Shown here: one piece after another, positions 36,611-45,408 of the stretch
How the letters are laid out: the number at the start of each line of letters is the position of its first letter
Numbering within the stretch: position 1 is the first letter of the stretch
NCBI RefSeq assembly: GCF_002115825.1
Contig: NZ_JFJZ01000026.1
Coordinates: forward strand, 1-64,000
From: Thalassospira sp. MCCC 1A01428
GTDB taxonomy: Bacteria > Pseudomonadota > Alphaproteobacteria > Rhodospirillales > Thalassospiraceae
Length of the DNA stretch: 64,000 bases
Reading direction: 5' to 3'
Position numbers and translations under genes: made by a program
Notes under the pieces: generated by a model
What the model was told of the DNA's origin: nothing
Databases searched by the model: none
The model's input: the letters and a program-made list of their open reading frames with translations, nothing else

Positions 36611-37144
36611 TTAGAAGAAGCGTTCTTCCACACGGACGATATCACCGGGCAGGACAATGGTTTCCGGTGTTGCTTTTTCGGGTTTCCGGCTTTCATCGCC
36701 ACCACGAATGATCAGGATATCGTCTTTGTCGGCGCGGTAGGTAAAACCACCACCTAATGCAACAGCGTTCAGGACACTCATGCCATTTACAAACGGGTAG
36801 CTGCCAGGTTCCTTGACTTCACCAAGAATGTAAAAAGGACGGTAGTTCAGGACTTCGACACTTACTTTTGGGTCAACCAGATATCCATCCATCAGCTTTG
36901 TCTGGATGTCTGTACCTAATGTATTCAGGGTTTTCCCGTCGGCAGAAACAGAACCAATCAGGGGAAGGGATAATTGGCCATCACCCGATACTTCAAATTC
37001 GCCCGATAAGTCGGGTTCGCCAAATACCGTAATCCGAACTTTATCGCCCGATCCCAGTGTATAAACCGGTTGTGCCGCATAGGCAGTGTTAACTGCACAC
37101 AGGGCAATGATCAGGGCGAAGATGAATCCACATAATTTACGCAT
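36611..37144 (-). CDS. short Wza-type polysaccharide export protein
   Basis: A polysaccharide export protein of 177 residues with a signal peptide ending TAYAAQ. The Poly_export domain begins YTLGSGDKVRITVFGEPDLSGEF and continues to IQTKLMDGYLVDPKVSVEVL. One SLBB domain follows (RPFYILGEVKEPGSYPFVNGMSVLNAVALGGGFT). No lipobox Cys or C-terminal amphipathic helix is seen, so it is the short periplasmic form (ExoF/GumB size class) that probably needs a separate outer-membrane pore. The beta-barrel gene just upstream fits that role. Confidence 0.92.
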   Translation of the reverse strand: MRKLCGFIFALIIALCAVNTAYAAQPVYTLGSGDKVRITVFGEPDLSGEFEVSGDGQLSLPLIGSVSADGKTLNTLGTDIQTKLMDGYLVDPKVSVEVLNYRPFYILGEVKEPGSYPFVNGMSVLNAVALGGGFTYRADKDDILIIRGGDESRKPEKATPETIVLPGDIVRVEERFF

Positions 37145-37164
37145 TACCAACCTGTCTAATAGAA

Positions 37165-37193
37165 ATCCCTTCGGGAGGGGAACCCGAAGGGAT
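37165..37193 (-). terminator. hairpin between the beta-barrel and export-protein genes
   Basis: ATCCCTTCGGG (37165-37175) and CCCGAAGGGAT (37183-37193) pair perfectly. Only a weak T-run follows on the minus strand. Inside an operon it may be an attenuator or an mRNA-stabilising hairpin. Confidence 0.6.
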
Positions 37194-37234
37194 CATAACA
37201 TCTACAGAGCGAATGAGGAATGGTTCACAGCCAA

Positions 37235-38491
37235 TTAGAACTGGCCGCCAACCTTTACCATAATTACGTTCTGATCATATTCGTTGACGGTGTTGGTTGA
37301 ATCGCGGGTTTCGTGGCTTAGCTTGACGCCGCCATAAAGGTTGCGATTGAGTTTGTAATCAGCGCCAACAGAATAGGTGTATTTGTCGTCTTCGCGCGAA
37401 ATACCCTGATAATCAGAGTTATAATATTTCGCATCCGCATTCAGGATCAGGTTGCGGAGCAATTCGTGATCGACACCCACACCGGCAGCGGTGCCGATGG
37501 TCGAAGACGCACCGGTTGTGGTGGTTTCGTTGATGGTGCGTGATGCTAACGCACGCAATGTCGTCAGTTCGGTGATGTTCCAGCGAATGCGGGCATCGGC
37601 CGAATAACCGTCGACATCGTCAAGCGTTACATCGTCGTAATCCTGTTCCATCCAGCCCACGCCAAGGTCGGCACGGATCAAACGGTCGAGATCAATGGCG
37701 ATACCGGCAAGGACCTTATAACCGTTGGAATCACGATTAACGCCGCCATCATCGACCCGTGAGTCGTAATCACGTTCGTTGACCGAGCTTTTAATGAAAG
37801 CCTCGTAACCATTCTGGATTTCGTAACCAAGGCGAACTTCGCCTTTGGTTTCTGTCCGGTCACGGTCATCGTTGTTGTCTGTGCCGCCGCCGACGGTAGC
37901 ATTATCGTCGTAGTCATAATCATCGACGGTGCCGGTCAGGCCAACGCTGAAACGATTGGGCTTATAGGTGCCGCCGATAACGCCGGTCAGTTTGTTATAT
38001 TCAACCGGTTCCTTGGCATCGGTTGCAACATCATCGCCGCCGCGCTCTTCATGCAGGTGCTGCATGCGGGCATCGCCGGTGAATTTCAGGGCTTCGGTGG
38101 CATCGGCACGGCCGGTCGCACGCAGATTATAGTCGGTATAATCATTGTCGCTGGTATCGGCATAAATGCCAAATTCGGACGATGCTTCAAACTGCAGGAA
38201 GTGACGGTTCCAGTCCGAACGCAACTGTAAGCCCGGCGAAATTTTGGTGATGTAATCGTCGGTTTCGTTGGTGTTCGATTTATAGATATTGTCGTTATAT
38301 TCTTCGGCGGCTTCTACCTTCGGATAAAGGCGGAAAGAGCCAAGCGTGATGCCATTGGGTTCATACCCTTCCGGTGCGCGCTGCGTCACAGCCTGATCAG
38401 GGTTGACCTGTTCCTGTGCGGATGCAGGAAATGCTACCGCCAATGCGCTGACTGCTACAGATGCGAGCAGCCCCCCTTTGAGAAATTTCAC
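37235..38491 (-). CDS. outer-membrane beta-barrel protein of the exopolysaccharide locus
   Basis: A secreted protein of 418 residues with signal peptide MKFLKGGLLASVAVSALAVAFPASAQ. The rest is long alternating strands rich in Asp, Asn, Tyr and Thr, ending in Phe (VKVGGQF), the C-terminal signature of outer-membrane proteins. It resembles the BBP2 (outer membrane beta-barrel 2) proteins found in capsule and EPS loci. It may be the outer-membrane pore paired with the short Wza-like protein. It is very acidic, with a DDYDYDDN stretch in the middle. Confidence 0.85.
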   Translation of the reverse strand: MKFLKGGLLASVAVSALAVAFPASAQEQVNPDQAVTQRAPEGYEPNGITLGSFRLYPKVEAAEEYNDNIYKSNTNETDDYITKISPGLQLRSDWNRHFLQFEASSEFGIYADTSDNDYTDYNLRATGRADATEALKFTGDARMQHLHEERGGDDVATDAKEPVEYNKLTGVIGGTYKPNRFSVGLTGTVDDYDYDDNATVGGGTDNNDDRDRTETKGEVRLGYEIQNGYEAFIKSSVNERDYDSRVDDGGVNRDSNGYKVLAGIAIDLDRLIRADLGVGWMEQDYDDVTLDDVDGYSADARIRWNITELTTLRALASRTINETTTTGASSTIGTAAGVGVDHELLRNLILNADAKYYNSDYQGISREDDKYTYSVGADYKLNRNLYGGVKLSHETRDSTNTVNEYDQNVIMVKVGGQF

Positions 38492-38542
38492 GTTGTATCC
38501 CCTTATAAACTCTCGCGTTCAATATGCTATCAGGACAGCAAG

Positions 38543-38566
38543 CTTAATCATGGTTCTGTGATTAAG
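38543..38566 (-). terminator. hairpin at the 3' end of the Ala-rich repeat gene
   Basis: CTTAATCA (38543-38550) and TGATTAAG (38559-38566) form a perfect 8-bp stem overlapping the stop codon. No long T-run is present. Confidence 0.5.
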
Positions 38567-39530
38567 TCGGGCTGGCATTGTTGTTTACAGCTTCACTTTC
38601 GGGTTGTGGTTCTTCAGGAGTTGCCTCAACACCACCGGTATCACCAACATCCCCACCAGTTTGCTGGTTGGATTCGGCAATTTCGGCGCTGGTCGCAGCC
38701 TGTTCATTTGCGGAACTCGCAGCTTCGGCATCATTTTGTGCTGTCTGCACGGTTTGCGTTGACTGATTCACAATTTGTTCAACCAGCCGACCCATCGTCG
38801 CACCCGCAGCCTGGGTCGCAACGTTTGCAGGAAATATGTTTATTGCACTTGAAACAGCCCGAATAACGTCCACGTTGTTGGCACCTGAGCTTCTGGCGGA
38901 TACCGCGGCGATTAGTCCCGGCGTGGCGGTTGATCCGCTTGCGGCGGCCTGAACGGCAACCGAGCTGGCAATCTGACTGGCGGCTTGCGGGTTTGCCCGC
39001 GAAACAGATGCGGCAATGTAAAGGGCGCTATTAGGCGATGCTTTGGTCGCGGCGGCGGCAATGGCAGCAGGCGAGGTTGTGCTTGCTGTGCCGGTTGCGG
39101 CCGCAGATTTTTGTGATGCTGTTGTCACAGAAACCGCAATTTGCGCGGCGGCGGTCGGAACAGCGGTGACCACAGAACCGGTAACCGATTCGGCAGAAGC
39201 CGGAACGGCGGTGACAACCGAAGCTGCAATTGTGCTGGCAAAGTCAGGGGCGGCTGCGGCGGCAGCGCTTGCAACTTGTGCAGCGGCATTCGGGTTTGCT
39301 TTTGCGGCGGCTGCGGCAATGGTGGCAGCAGCACCCGGGTTTGCACGAACCAGCGCGCTAACGGCTGCGGCAAGACTTTCCGGTGTTCCTTTGGCGGCGT
39401 CAAGTGATGCTGCGATTGACGGCGTAATGGCATCTGCACCCGCAGATTGCGCATTGGCGAGGCCATATGCCCCCATAAGCATGCCACCGGCCAATGCAGT
39501 GACTGCTGCAAGTTTGCTCATCATCTTCAT
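38562..39530 (-). CDS. secreted Ala-rich protein with 15-residue tandem repeats
   Basis: A 322-residue exported protein of no family I recognise. A signal peptide ends at about residue 28 (GLANAQ). From about residue 41 to 186 it is built of 15-residue units of the form I-A-x-S-V-x-x-A-x-P-x-x-A-x-x. Prolines fall at 50, 65, 80, 95, 110, 125, 166 and 181; Gln replaces Pro at 140 and an 11-residue insertion follows. The units suggest short helix-turn repeats. A non-repetitive helical part (about 215-260) and an acidic Gln/Glu/Asn/Thr tail end the protein. It lies between a Wzc-like kinase and the barrel/export genes, so a role in exopolysaccharide export or matrix is inferred. Confidence 0.8.
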   Translation of the reverse strand: MKMMSKLAAVTALAGGMLMGAYGLANAQSAGADAITPSIAASLDAAKGTPESLAAAVSALVRANPGAAATIAAAAAKANPNAAAQVASAAAAAAPDFASTIAASVVTAVPASAESVTGSVVTAVPTAAAQIAVSVTTASQKSAAATGTASTTSPAAIAAAATKASPNSALYIAASVSRANPQAASQIASSVAVQAAASGSTATPGLIAAVSARSSGANNVDVIRAVSSAINIFPANVATQAAGATMGRLVEQIVNQSTQTVQTAQNDAEAASSANEQAATSAEIAESNQQTGGDVGDTGGVEATPEEPQPESEAVNNNASPT

Positions 39531-40148
39531 GTTCCAGCGACTCCCTTAGTGCGCTTTGTTCAGTCCCCAACAGGTAACAAGGCGTACATGTCCTGCCTTT
39601 TGACCCTTATCCGTGAGGATAAATCTATGTGACGGGTTCCGTGGAAGCAAACGATATTGCACGCTTTACGCGATTTCCCTCAATAACGGTTTAATGCTGT
39701 TGCTTATTTGCCACATAACTCGAACATCTACTGCCCCTATACCAGATGTTCAGATAGGTTTGTATCCTCTTAAGGTAGAGGGGGTGAGGAGGCTTTAAGT
39801 CAGTTGATTCGGAAGTTGCTGTTTTTTCGAGCGAATCACGGGCCGGAAATTTCGGCAAATATGACGAAAATAATGGCATTCAATTAATCTGTCCCTCGAC
39901 CCCATCACCGTGATATGTGCTTGTCCCCCGGGAAATACACTTAAAAATTGCATTGTGATGCTTTGGCGACAGTATGATCGATCAGAAAGCAGATTTACCC
40001 CTGAAGTGATGAGAATCGGAAAGAGCCGTAGTATGTTCTGATCCCGGCAGAGGCAGGACGCGCCCGCCGGGATCATGAGGTGAATTTGCAAAATTTAAAT
40101 GGGTAACAGGTCGGCTTGTGTGCGGTGTTAAGCAAAGGCCGTGTTTCG
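39531..40148. other. intergenic region upstream of the repeat-protein gene
   Basis: About 620 bases with no convincing gene. It must carry the minus-strand promoter for the repeat protein. I see a TTGAGG and a CAATAT about 18 bases apart at roughly 39660-39695, but they are too weak to assign. Confidence 0.35.
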
Positions 40149-40364
40149 CTAGCCGTTATTTTGTGCATCACTGTCCTGAGCCGGTTTGGTGCTGGTATGA
40201 TTATTGGCTTCGGCGGTTTCGGCACTGGTTTGTGCCTGTTCGTTTGCTGTTTGGGCAGCGGCAACGTCATTATTGGCGGCTGCAACGGTATCGCCAGCGT
40301 TTGCTATCGCAGCTTGTGCCTGAAAGTGTATCGGTAGTCTGATCTGAGCCCTGTGGATTACCTG
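40149..40364 (-). pseudogene. frameshifted remnant of a second copy of the Ala-rich protein's C-terminal part
   Basis: The minus-strand frame ending at the TAG (40149-40151) encodes NDVAAAQTANEQAQTSAETA, which closely matches NDAEAASSANEQAATSAEIA of the Ala-rich protein, followed by a similar Asn/Gln/Thr-rich tail. No ATG, GTG or TTG opens this frame before a TGA. A neighbouring frame reads on upstream (NPQGSDQTTDTLSGT), which suggests a frameshift near 40325. I read it as a decayed paralogue. Confidence 0.65.
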
Positions 40365-40501
40365 TCAATATTCGGTCTTGCTGTTGGTAAATCCTGTGAA
40401 GGGATTTACGTGTCAGCGACAGACATATTTGTCTGAAAATATTGCCTGTTTTTGCTGTGTTTTCAGATCTAAGACAAACAGGGAGAGGGGCTGTTTGATG
40501 G

Positions 40502-41197
40502 TTAGTCCGGTTTGTTTACGTCACGGATAAAACGGACGAACGCATTGTTTGGCGCCGTTGCCATTGCTGCGACTGTAACCTGGATTGCCTTGGGATTGTG
40601 CCGGGCCAGATTTACCAGGTCGCGATGTTCCAGCCTATCGATCCAGCGGATTTTTTTCTGAATGTCAGTTTGTTCAGCTGCGGTAAGCTGGGACCACAGG
40701 CTTATGGCATAACTGATCTGGTTGACAGCGATATTGCGTTCATACGGACCTGTCAGAAGCGACATACGCAGGGCCTCTATAGCTGTGCCATCATTCGCCC
40801 CTCCTGTTTTTAGCCGGGTAAATGTCAGCCTTGCCCAGGTAAAGGTATCCATGGGGGAGATGGTAAGGGCCGAGGTAAATGCATTGTCGGCTTTCAGGTA
40901 ATGATTTGTTTTGTCTTCCGGTGTTGTGGCACGCCTGGCGCGCGCCATTTCGATATAGCCGATCCGGGTCCAGGCATCGGAAGTTGCAACCCAGCCGATG
41001 GCATCCATGGTGGTGTCGTAGAGCCGGTTTATGGTTTCGTCGCTGGTATCGGGATTATTGATATACTGATATCGTTGCGTTGACAGTGCCAGCAGCATTG
41101 ACGCCATGGTATGGGGAATGGCGAGAACAAGCAGCCCTGTTCCCGCCAGTAACCCGATAATCGCAGGAATTCTGCGCTTTGAGATAAAGCGCATCAT
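40502..41197 (-). CDS. helical membrane-anchored protein of the exopolysaccharide locus
   Basis: A 231-residue protein with an N-terminal membrane helix (IPAIIGLLAGTGLLVLAI) and otherwise predicted helices that look TPR-like (YLKADNAFTSALTISPMDTFTWARL). No specific family is recognised. It overlaps the stop of the kinase gene by one base, so it is co-translated with it. Proteins of this size and layout (VpsP-like) accompany Wzc homologues in other EPS operons, which is a loose comparison. Confidence 0.65.
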   Translation of the reverse strand: MMRFISKRRIPAIIGLLAGTGLLVLAIPHTMASMLLALSTQRYQYINNPDTSDETINRLYDTTMDAIGWVATSDAWTRIGYIEMARARRATTPEDKTNHYLKADNAFTSALTISPMDTFTWARLTFTRLKTGGANDGTAIEALRMSLLTGPYERNIAVNQISYAISLWSQLTAAEQTDIQKKIRWIDRLEHRDLVNLARHNPKAIQVTVAAMATAPNNAFVRFIRDVNKPD

Positions 41198-43494
41198 TAT
41201 CCCTTGGCGTAGTAATCTTTGTAACGGCCATAATAATAACCGTAGTCGCCATAGCCGTATTTGGCGTGCTTTTTGACATTCACCTGGGTCAGGACAGCAC
41301 CGGCAAGGTCGATCCCGGCTTCGGCTGTTTCTTTAAGGCCTGCTTTAACCAGCCCGCGTGGTGTGCTGTCCCACTTTACCACATAGAGCATTTTGTCGGC
41401 CATCAGGCCGATAACCTTGGAGTCAGAAACGGCAAGGATTGGCGGGGCATCAAGCACGATAAAGTCGAAATGTTCACGCAAGGCGCGCAATGTTGTTTCC
41501 ATGTGGGTCGAGGATAACAGATCCAGTGCGTTGGCCTGGGTGACCTTGGCCGGAAGCAGGTAAAGACCGGTTTCTTCATCGCGTTTAATTGCCTGATCGA
41601 TGGTGCATTCATCGGCCAGCAATTCAACTAGGCTATGGGTGTTATCGGCGCCAAAGGTTTTATGAACCGTCGGGCGGCGCAAGTCGCAGTCAACCAGCAG
41701 GGTGCGCTGGCCGGAATTTGAGGTGACCTGTGCCAGCCATGCTGCCAGCGTTGATTTACCTTCGGAGGGAACCGTCGAGGTAATGCCGACAATCCGCGGC
41801 GGATTATCAACATTGGAGAGCATCAGCGAGGTTCGCAGGCTGCGAACAGATTCAGTTGTGGCAGAACCGGGCTTGTGGGTTGGAAAGCGTCCGACATCGG
41901 TTTTGCCGAGCAAATTACCGGTTAAAAGCGGGATCATGCCAATACCGGGTACGCCGGCAATCTGTTCAAGCTGTTCGGTGCTGCGAAAGCTGTTATCAAG
42001 CTGTTCAAGCACAAAGACCAGAACGATGCCAAGGAAAACAGAACCGACAAGGGCAACGGCAATGATCAGCTGTTTTTTCGGGGCAGAGGGAACTACCGGG
42101 ACTTCGGCACGCGAAATGATGCGGGCATCGGCCTGTTGCAGGTCTTCCTGGCTGTTGGTTTCCTTAAAGCGGTTCAGGAAGTTTTCATAGAGCAGGCGGT
42201 TGGCGTTGGCTTCGCGTTCAAGCTCGCGCAGGCGAATTTCGGCCTGGTTCTGGGTGTTGTTTTTGCTTTCAAGGCCATTCAGGCTTTGTTGCAAGGTGCT
42301 GACCCGGGCCTGGGAAACGCCAACCTCGTTTTTAAGGCTTTGCGCGATTTTGCGAACTTCGCGTTCGATAGAGGTGCGTAAATCGGCCAGTTCGGCCCGG
42401 GCCTTGATCATGGCGGGGTGACGGTCGCCATATTTTGATTCAAGTTCCGAAACGCGGCGCAGAAGCTCTGCTTCCTGATCGCGCAAACGCTGAATCAGCG
42501 GGGAATTTAGCACTTCGGCAGCTGATGACAGATCGGCGCTGTTGCCCAGAAGGCTTTGTACCTGATTGAGGCGGGCCTGGGCTTCGGCGCGGCTGGCCTG
42601 GGCGAGGATCAGTTGTGAACTGAGTTCGGAAATTTGCTGTTCCGTCATTTTCGAACCCTGACCAACCTTGCTGGAAATGGATTCGCTATAGGCCTGTACC
42701 GCAGCCTCGGAGGTTTGAACCTTGTCGCGTAGCGATGCAAGACGGTCGTTCAGCCATGACGTGGCACGACGGGTGGCCTCGAACTTGGCTTCAAGCTGAT
42801 CGACGATATATTGATCGGCGATGGTATTGGCGATCAGCGATGCCTTGCGGGCGTTGGTGGAGGTAAAGCTGATTGCGATGACCTGGGAGCGGCCAACAAT
42901 GCTGACATCCATATGTTCTTTAACATTGTTGATGACGCGGTTGGTGCGTTCTTCGGCCAGTTCGGTTTCGCTGACAATGATTTCGGGTTTTTTCAAGCCG
43001 ATTGAAATCAGAAAATCGTCACCGACATAGGTTTCAGGGCTTAGCAGGGTTTTATACCACGGGACTTCGCGCAGTTCGGCGTTAAATTCGGGGTCTTTTT
43101 CCAGGTTAAGATCCGTCACCACGCGGCGGATAAGCGAGCTTGATTTGATGACTTCCACTTCGCTTAGCAATGCGCCCATTTCGGATGAAACGCCGCTCAT
43201 GACACTTTCAATGTCAACAACCTGGTTTTTACGGCCATCAATAATGACATTGCTGGTGGCGGTATATTTGGGTGCGATTTGAAAAACAATCAGCGTGACC
43301 AGCACAGTTAGCAAAACCACAACTGAAAAGATCATGCTTTTGCGCCGCCACAGGGTGCGTAGCAACTCCTGAAGGTCAATTTCGTCGCTGTCATTGCCGC
43401 GTGAAATGCTGTCGGCCAGCGATTTTAATCGCGACCGTTTTTCTTCCGCCTGCGTGTGCGCAGTGGCGGTTGATGGCGTGGTGGAGTTGCTCAA
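41197..43494 (-). CDS. Wzc-type polysaccharide co-polymerase / tyrosine autokinase
   Basis: An inner-membrane chain-length regulator fused to a BY-kinase, about 765 residues. The Wzz domain begins after EIDLQELLRTLWRRKSMIFSV with TM1; a long coiled-coil region follows (about 230-430), then TM2. The kinase domain has Walker A in TSTVPSEGKSTLAAWLAQ, Walker A' in LLVDCDLRRPTVHK and Walker B in FIVLDAPP. The C-terminal 20 residues hold ten Tyr, the autophosphorylation cluster. Start codon uncertain: TTG at 43494 (MSNSTTPST) follows GGGGG; a TTG at 43593 is the longest reading. It would regulate polymer length and export through Wza. Confidence 0.93.
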   Translation of the reverse strand: MSNSTTPSTATAHTQAEEKRSRLKSLADSISRGNDSDEIDLQELLRTLWRRKSMIFSVVVLLTVLVTLIVFQIAPKYTATSNVIIDGRKNQVVDIESVMSGVSSEMGALLSEVEVIKSSSLIRRVVTDLNLEKDPEFNAELREVPWYKTLLSPETYVGDDFLISIGLKKPEIIVSETELAEERTNRVINNVKEHMDVSIVGRSQVIAISFTSTNARKASLIANTIADQYIVDQLEAKFEATRRATSWLNDRLASLRDKVQTSEAAVQAYSESISSKVGQGSKMTEQQISELSSQLILAQASRAEAQARLNQVQSLLGNSADLSSAAEVLNSPLIQRLRDQEAELLRRVSELESKYGDRHPAMIKARAELADLRTSIEREVRKIAQSLKNEVGVSQARVSTLQQSLNGLESKNNTQNQAEIRLRELEREANANRLLYENFLNRFKETNSQEDLQQADARIISRAEVPVVPSAPKKQLIIAVALVGSVFLGIVLVFVLEQLDNSFRSTEQLEQIAGVPGIGMIPLLTGNLLGKTDVGRFPTHKPGSATTESVRSLRTSLMLSNVDNPPRIVGITSTVPSEGKSTLAAWLAQVTSNSGQRTLLVDCDLRRPTVHKTFGADNTHSLVELLADECTIDQAIKRDEETGLYLLPAKVTQANALDLLSSTHMETTLRALREHFDFIVLDAPPILAVSDSKVIGLMADKMLYVVKWDSTPRGLVKAGLKETAEAGIDLAGAVLTQVNVKKHAKYGYGDYGYYYGRYKDYYAKG

Positions 43495-43683
43495 ACTGGC
43501 CCCCGGTTTAAATCCCGTTAAATCCCTTTGGTGCCGGATTGTCCCAAACCCGGTTCTGCTGCTAGCTATACGGAATTTCAGCCCTGTCAGCAACCAATAG
43601 GCGATGGTGTTGGCGCAAAAAGATGTTTCTTGCTGACGAATGACTTGTAGAACGGTATTTAGGCAGGCGGGACGTAAAGAGGG

Positions 43684-43705
43684 ATTTAGGGTTCGGACCC
43701 TAAAT
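43684..43705. promoter_or_regulatory. perfect palindrome in the divergent kinase/ligase promoter region
   Basis: ATTTAGGGT-TCGG-ACCCTAAAT is a 9-bp inverted repeat with a 4-nt centre, between the Wzc-like gene and the divergent O-antigen-ligase-like gene. It lies 36 bases before the latter's start. It could be a regulator site or a leader hairpin. Confidence 0.5.
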
Positions 43706-43740
43706 TCAGAAGGGGATTTCTTAAATCGGGGAGGGCAGGT

Positions 43741-45129
43741 TTGCCCGTAATTCTGCGCCGGATTGTTTTTTATGGATTGCTCGCCCTAATTGCAGTGGCG
43801 CCATTGCCCTTTGGCAGTAATGTGCCGTGGGCATGGTCACTTATGTCCTTGTGGGTGGGTGTATTGATTGTGATTGATGCCGTTGCCTGTTTGCTTTCAC
43901 CACCGGAAGGCGAAAGGCGGTTTTTAAAACGTATTAAAATCCCGCTGGTTTTGTTTTTCATCGTTGTGGCCTGGATTGTGGTGCAGGCTACCCCCGGTAT
44001 TGTCCCCGCCATTGCGCATCCGATCTGGAATGAGGCCAGCGCCCAGCTTGGCATTCCGCTTGCGCCACGTGTGACCATTGCGCCCGATCTGACCTGGGAT
44101 GCGCTGATGGTGTTGCTGGCCTATGCCGGGGTGTTCTGGCTTTCAGCGCGCTATGGGCGCAAGCGCGAGAATGCCGCAACGATGCTGAAATTCTTTGTGC
44201 TTGTTTCTACGGCATATGCCGTTTATGGGCTGGCGGTTTATTTTGGCGGCTGGGAAACAATTCTTTGGTACGATAAAACGGCCTATCGTGGTCATGTGAC
44301 CAGTACATTTATTAACCACAACAGCTATGCCACTTATGCGGCGATTGGGCTGGTGGCGTCGTTATTGTATCTGGTGAAAATTCTTGCCCGTGATGTGCGC
44401 GGCGGTGGCACCGCGCGGCAGATTATTCGCAATATGGCAGATGGCAGCCTGGCCCGGGCATGGTTACCGATGGTGGGCATTTTATCGACCGGCACGGCCC
44501 TGATGCTTACGCATTCGCGCGCCGGGTTTGTAAGCGGGATGATTGGGGTTTTTGTCGCATTACTGGGGTTGCGCTTTGCCCGAATTTTACCGGTCCGGTT
44601 TGGTAACGGGTTGATTGCCGGGGCGGTTTTGCTGGCGGTGGGCGGTTTTGCCATTAGTGGTGGCGGACTGGAAGAACGGTTTGGATATCTTGAAGGGGAT
44701 CAACAAACTCGTTTGCATCTTTATGATGCCGTATCGGCTGCTGGCACACAGGCGCTATCTACAGGGTATGGTTATGGAACCTTTGAACCCGGTTTTCGGC
44801 CATTTAAGGATTTGCCTTTAAGTGGTTTAACCTGGAGCCTTGCCCATAACAGTTATCTGGAATTTTATTTTGGCACCGGGCTTTATGGCCTTGTCATTAT
44901 TATATGTGCTTTTGTCTGTATTTTTTTCGGGCTGGCGAAGGGGGCCTTTTTAAGGGCGCACGATACGGCTTATTTAATAACCGCTGTTTCGGCCCTGACG
45001 ATTGTGGGGCTGCATGCCCTGACAGATTTTAGCATTCAGATGCCAGCGATGGGGGCAGCTTTGGTGTTTGTCGCGGGGCTTGGCTATGCCAGGATTATTG
45101 TTGAACCAAAAAGAAGATCACGCCCCTGA
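43741..45129 (+). CDS. O-antigen ligase / polymerase-like membrane protein
   Basis: A 462-residue protein with about a dozen helices and the Wzy_C (WaaL/Wzy) domain. The conserved pattern TSTFINHNSYATYAAIGL lies in the middle and MLTHSRAGFVSG follows. A periplasmic loop with YGYGTFEPGFRPFKDL and LAHNSYLEFYFGTGLYGL is typical of ligases and polymerases in EPS loci. It is transcribed away from the Wzc-like gene. It either polymerises the repeat unit or ligates glycan to an acceptor; these cannot be separated by sequence. Confidence 0.88.
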   Translation: MPVILRRIVFYGLLALIAVAPLPFGSNVPWAWSLMSLWVGVLIVIDAVACLLSPPEGERRFLKRIKIPLVLFFIVVAWIVVQATPGIVPAIAHPIWNEASAQLGIPLAPRVTIAPDLTWDALMVLLAYAGVFWLSARYGRKRENAATMLKFFVLVSTAYAVYGLAVYFGGWETILWYDKTAYRGHVTSTFINHNSYATYAAIGLVASLLYLVKILARDVRGGGTARQIIRNMADGSLARAWLPMVGILSTGTALMLTHSRAGFVSGMIGVFVALLGLRFARILPVRFGNGLIAGAVLLAVGGFAISGGGLEERFGYLEGDQQTRLHLYDAVSAAGTQALSTGYGYGTFEPGFRPFKDLPLSGLTWSLAHNSYLEFYFGTGLYGLVIIICAFVCIFFGLAKGAFLRAHDTAYLITAVSALTIVGLHALTDFSIQMPAMGAALVFVAGLGYARIIVEPKRRSRP

Positions 45130-45267
45130 TATTTGCGAAAACACCAATTGATGTATTCTGCCAGGCGGTTTTATGTCTGGATTGATGTGAAAATAAATTC
45201 CGGGTTTTATCTTTTCCTATCCTAATGGGTGGTTGTTGTTACGCCCATAATTTGCTATTGAATTTTT

Positions 45268-45408
45268 GTCCACACACGAAGTGCGCCTGCTGGCCATTTC
45301 TGTGTGGATTTTTTATTTCCGCAACATGACAGGATATTAACCGAACCGGTCGCAGGTGATGCGCCCGGTGTTTGGTCGTGCCCTGTTATATGTAAAGGGA
45401 TATAAACG
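45268..45408 (+). promoter_or_regulatory. leader A, conserved before the first Fcl-like paralogue
   Basis: The 141 bases before this gene match, without gaps and at roughly four fifths identity, the 141 bases before the second paralogue. TCCACACA and TGTGTGGA form a stem followed by TTTTTT (terminator-like). A second element, ACCGGTCGCA...TGCGCCCGGT, forms another hairpin. The first may simply be the terminator of the upstream gene, carried along by the duplication. Confidence 0.6.

Noticed and set aside
38562..39530. CRISPR-like or simple-sequence origin for the repeats
   Set aside because: The repetition is at the protein level (15 residues, 45 bases) with strongly varied DNA, no spacers and no cas genes.
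39043..39549. An Ala/Val-rich open frame on the + strand
   Set aside because: It is antisense to the 15-residue-repeat gene, which has a signal peptide and a regular repeat in its own frame; Ala codons read Gly, Ala or Arg in other frames.
40116..40337. A 73-codon hydrophobic, Cys-rich frame on the + strand
   Set aside because: It lies opposite the remnant of the repeat-protein paralogue, whose minus-strand frame matches the intact protein. The hydrophobic reading is an artefact.
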